64,000 bases of DNA. Source: Acinetobacter kanungonis. Lineage in GTDB: Bacteria > Pseudomonadota > Gammaproteobacteria > Pseudomonadales > Moraxellaceae. Below are positions 61,403 through 64,000 of the stretch, piece after piece. Numbering within the stretch: position 1 is the stretch's first letter; every line of letters starts with the position of its first letter. Position numbers and translations under genes: made by a program. The notes under the pieces are model-generated. The model was given only the letters and a program-made list of their open reading frames with translations, made no database searches and was not told where the DNA came from. Location of the stretch: contig NZ_JAACKC010000004.1 in assembly GCF_009939195.1 (NCBI RefSeq), positions 124,001 through 188,000 of the forward strand, read 5' to 3'.

Positions 61403-62020
61403 ATGCTCAATCTGCCTTTCAACCATACTGTAGCGCTGATTATCATTACTGTGGTGGTTTCACTTCTGGCGTTTTCCAATCAGAAATTGATGAGTCGACT
61501 GATCTTTTGGCCGCCTGCCATGCAAAAGGGGCAATATGACCGCTTCATCACCCATGGCTTTGTGCATGCGGATGGTGCTCATCTCCTATTTAACATGATT
61601 ACCCTGTTTTTCTTTGGCAGCGTGATTGAAAGCTTTTATCGTCAGTATTTTTTTGACCTAGGCTTTGCCCTGTTCTATTTGGGTGGTCTGATTTTTGCCA
61701 TTTTACCGAGCTATTTAAAGCATAAAAATGATTTCCAATGGGCAAGTTTAGGCGCTTCGGGTGCTGTGTCTGCCGTACTTTTCGCCTACATTCTGTTTGA
61801 ACCTTGGAAATTAATTTTCGTATTCTTTATTCCTGTACCTGCCATCATTTTTGCGGTGCTTTATGTCGCCTATAGCATTTGGTCAGGCAAACGTGGGAAC
61901 TCTCACATCAATCACAGTGCGCACCTTTGGGGAGCCACTTACGGCGTAGTCGTCACGATTTTAATTGAACCACGCGTTATTCCACACTTCCTCAATAAAC
62001 TCGCGCAGCTTCCTTTCTAA
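61403..62020 (+). CDS. small rhomboid-family intramembrane protease
   Basis: 205 residues from ATG 61403 (MLNLPFNH); an ATG at 61358 would add 15 residues and cannot be excluded. Six membrane helices. The family motifs are all there: HADGAHLLFNM (loop and second helix), GASGAVSAV with the catalytic Ser, and SAHLWGATYG with the His. Substrate unknown. It is distinct from the rhomboid at 50408, being shorter and with no extra helix. Confidence 0.88.
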   Translation: MLNLPFNHTVALIIITVVVSLLAFSNQKLMSRLIFWPPAMQKGQYDRFITHGFVHADGAHLLFNMITLFFFGSVIESFYRQYFFDLGFALFYLGGLIFAILPSYLKHKNDFQWASLGASGAVSAVLFAYILFEPWKLIFVFFIPVPAIIFAVLYVAYSIWSGKRGNSHINHSAHLWGATYGVVVTILIEPRVIPHFLNKLAQLPF

Positions 62021-62205
62021 ACACAACGTGATCCATCTTTTATAAACATTCGGGAATGGCTGAACCATCACACATCCTCAGCCATTCTCCGCAACATTTT
62101 CAAATAATGTTTTATTTCAACTTTCCTTTCACCTAGAATAAATCGTAACAATAAAGTGTTTTTCTCAAAATAAACCAAGATCAAAACAAGATGGAGAATG
62201 AATAT

Positions 62206-62379
62206 ATGCATAAATTTCTTATGATTATTGCGACCTGCTTAAGTTTCAGCGCTTTGACTGCATGTGCCGTGCATACCCCGGAAGGTAGTATTGTGGTCGA
62301 CCCGAATGGGAACTTAGGTCACTATGAACATGGCGGAGACTTCTGCCCACCTGGTCAAGCCAAAAAAGGGCGTTGCTAA
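62206..62379 (+). CDS. tiny lipoprotein
   Basis: 57 residues from ATG 62206 (MHKFLMII), which has GGAG nine bases upstream; an in-frame ATG at 62191 lies before that site. A lipobox SALTAC places the lipidation Cys at about residue 20. The mature part of ~38 residues has two more cysteines (FCPPG and the terminal GRC) that may pair. It is probably an outer-membrane lipoprotein; function unknown. Confidence 0.75.
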   Translation: MHKFLMIIATCLSFSALTACAVHTPEGSIVVDPNGNLGHYEHGGDFCPPGQAKKGRC

Positions 62380-62628
62380 TTACGTCATGATTTAAAAGTA
62401 TTTTGACAACTGTTGGTCATTGTCCTGACTGACAGTTTTCTAATTTACACAACCCTCCTCTCGCCCAATTTCAATTTCCTACTCATATCCCAATTTTGTC
62501 GTTTACCTTTTTTAAAAATTTAGACGCTCGAGGCATAAATTGGTAGTTAATGCCACCCCAAACTTTAATTTGGCATAGATAATGAATACATCTGTATATT
62601 AATACTGTAATCAGACGAGATTTTTTGC

Positions 62629-64000
62629 ATGTCCAGCTCTTTAGAGGGTCTACAGTTCCCTGTTCAACCCGATACACAAAAACCAAGTACTACCCGCACA
62701 GGCAAGGAAATTATTGCTGAAGCTTTATCGATCGTAGATCACAAAGCTGCACAGGAAGCCTTAAAAGAAAAAAAATGGCGCAAGAACTATCCGAAATATT
62801 TTAAAGCCTTGGTCGAGCATGGTATCCGCAGTTGTAGCAACCCGATTACCATTGCCAAACAAGGTCTGCATAAAGCACAGCACAGTTTCGAGTTTTACCG
62901 TGACGGTCAACGTTATTTGTTAAAAGACATGATGGACGTGCCTTTAGCTCAGTTACATACCGTGCAGTTGAAGGGCGAAGGTCAGTCTGAACCTGAATGG
63001 TATATTCCCTATCATGGTGAAAACCTGAAAGGTGAAGCTTTACTGGCACAAGTACAGAAATGGGAGCAAGAAGGCATTATTGAGCCTTCGCATGCCGATG
63101 CCCTACGCCTCGCCAATGCGCACCCTGAATGGTTCGATTTATCTGACCGTACCATGGTGCTGTTTGGGGCGGGTTCTGAAGCTGGTCCACTGACATGGTT
63201 GTCCAAGTGGAAAGCCAATATTGTGGCGGTCGATCTGCCGAACAACAAAGTATGGCAAAGAATTTTAAATACCATTCAAGACGGCAATGCCACCTTATAT
63301 GCACCAAGTCAAACCAAGCTTGCAGAAGATACACCGACACGTGAATTAAGTACAAAATTAGGGGCTAATTTACTGACCCAAACCCCTGAAATTGCACAAT
63401 GGTTATTACAAAGTGAACATCAACTGGATTTGGCTGCAATCGCCTATTTAGATGGTGAAAAGCACGTGCGTGTTGCCATGGCAATGGACAGCATTATGAA
63501 AGTGGTGAGTGAACACAAAGCGGATACCAGCTTAATGTTTATGTGCACCCCAACGGATGTATATGCTGTACCGAAAGAGGTGGTCGCTTCTTCAGAAGAA
63601 AAATTCCGTTACCGTTCGCACATTCAAAAACTGGTGACCAAAGGTGTAGCTACAGCATCTTTAAAACACTTTTTCCAAAAGAATCTGCATAACCTGATTC
63701 GTTCCGACAATGGTCAGGAATATGGCATTGCAGACTGTCTGGTGATCGAACAAGGTCCAAACTACGCTTTGGCAAAACGTATTCAGCAATGGCGTGCAAC
63801 TTTGGCACGTCATGAAGGACAACGTGTCAGTATCAATATTGCCCCATCAACCACAACGCATTCAGTCACAAAAAATCCACTTCTAAAAGCGGCTTTCAAT
63901 GGCGCCAGCCTGTTTGATGTGGAAGCGTTTAGACCCGAAACCACCAATGCGATTATGGCAGCCCTATGGATTCATGATTTGCGCAATCCTGAATCTGTTG
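62629..64000 (+). CDS. unrecognised large protein, N-terminal part (runs off the window)
   Basis: ATG 62629 (MSSSLEG) opens a frame that stays open to the end of the window, giving at least 457 residues. A helical N-terminal domain (about 1-150, Lys/Trp-rich such as KKWRKNYPKYF) is followed by VLFGAGSEAGPLTWLSKW (about 186-203), a Rossmann-like nucleotide motif with IVAVDLP after the next strand, which suggests a dinucleotide-binding fold such as an SDR-like or a novel Rossmann protein. No signal peptide. The function is unknown; the C-terminus is missing. Confidence 0.75.
   Translation, partial: MSSSLEGLQFPVQPDTQKPSTTRTGKEIIAEALSIVDHKAAQEALKEKKWRKNYPKYFKALVEHGIRSCSNPITIAKQGLHKAQHSFEFYRDGQRYLLKDMMDVPLAQLHTVQLKGEGQSEPEWYIPYHGENLKGEALLAQVQKWEQEGIIEPSHADALRLANAHPEWFDLSDRTMVLFGAGSEAGPLTWLSKWKANIVAVDLPNNKVWQRILNTIQDGNATLYAPSQTKLAEDTPTRELSTKLGANLLTQTPEIAQWLLQSEHQLDLAAIAYLDGEKHVRVAMAMDSIMKVVSEHKADTSLMFMCTPTDVYAVPKEVVASSEEKFRYRSHIQKLVTKGVATASLKHFFQKNLHNLIRSDNGQEYGIADCLVIEQGPNYALAKRIQQWRATLARHEGQRVSINIAPSTTTHSVTKNPLLKAAFNGASLFDVEAFRPETTNAIMAALWIHDLRNPESV

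Noticed and set aside
62483..62686. Minus-strand small open frame over the start of the edge gene
   Set aside because: Overlaps the start of a long real frame (62629 onward) and has no recognisable features.

Overview
The window is chromosomal DNA from a gammaproteobacterium, almost certainly an Acinetobacter. The best markers are a close CarO homologue (an outer-membrane channel characteristic of the genus), the AT-leaning composition, and a gene set typical of the genus: SAH-riboswitch ahcY-metF, maeB, aceA, carO, nfuA, tesA/ybbA/ybbP and tRNA-Asn copies. Most of it is ordinary core genome. I see no prophage, insertion sequence, integron or CRISPR array.

Layout. 1-5.8 kb: the end of a FadL-type porin, carO, dapD (lysine/peptidoglycan precursor), queE-queC (7-deazaguanine/queuosine precursor), a small periplasmic protein, a Dph6-like ATP pyrophosphatase and a Bcp peroxiredoxin. 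5.8-11.1 kb: the divergent argO/argP pair, a YceI protein, nadM, an enoyl-CoA hydratase/isomerase, a nitroreductase and a stand-alone YqfO-like domain protein. 11.3-13.85 kb: a Fur-box-preceded operon DUF3649 - PepSY membrane protein - DUF3325, linked to iron/siderophore uptake. 13.9-16.2 kb: a Sel1-repeat protein, a DUF4424 protein and a C39-peptidase-like protein. 16.2-19.6 kb: the one clearly accessory gene, a 1131-residue protein with an N-terminal SIR2 domain and a long helical remainder. It resembles the DSR class of NAD-depleting anti-phage proteins and is more AT-rich than its neighbours. 19.7-23 kb: a recognisable promoter and SAH riboswitch drive ahcY, followed by a three-hairpin repeat, metF and rsmE.

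23-38.8 kb: a membrane PAS-GGDEF-EAL protein (degenerate GGDEF, intact EAL), maeB, cca, pdxB-epmA, a small lipoprotein, an acyltransferase, an NlpE-like lipoprotein, aceA, a LysR regulator and a CNNM/CBS protein. 39-47.4 kb: a CitMHS citrate transporter, an unknown protein, a quinone oxidoreductase, a DegS-like protease, a compact NIF3 protein, sodB, three tRNA-Asn(GUU) genes in two duplicated transcription units, a DUF2726 protein and a LuxR-type regulator with a degenerate receiver. 47.4-64 kb: ppk1, mtgA, a rhomboid protease, ybbP-ybbA divergent from tesA, a beta-carbonic anhydrase, an alpha/beta hydrolase with an unknown partner gene, a Fur-box-preceded TonB-dependent siderophore receptor, nfuA, a second rhomboid protease, a tiny lipoprotein, and a large unrecognised protein that runs off the end.

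Working together. Two loci separated by about 45 kb (the PepSY operon and the TonB receptor) both carry Fur-like boxes and probably respond to iron together. ahcY and metF serve the S-adenosylmethionine/methionine cycle, with the riboswitch sensing S-adenosylhomocysteine. aceA, maeB and the CitMHS carrier serve growth on acetate and C4/C6 acids. The strongest candidate for new biology is the SIR2 protein. Further leads are the pseudo-receiver regulator, the C39-like protein lacking an obvious catalytic His, genes whose start codons abut terminators (cca, the DUF2726 gene), and the unrecognised protein at the right edge.
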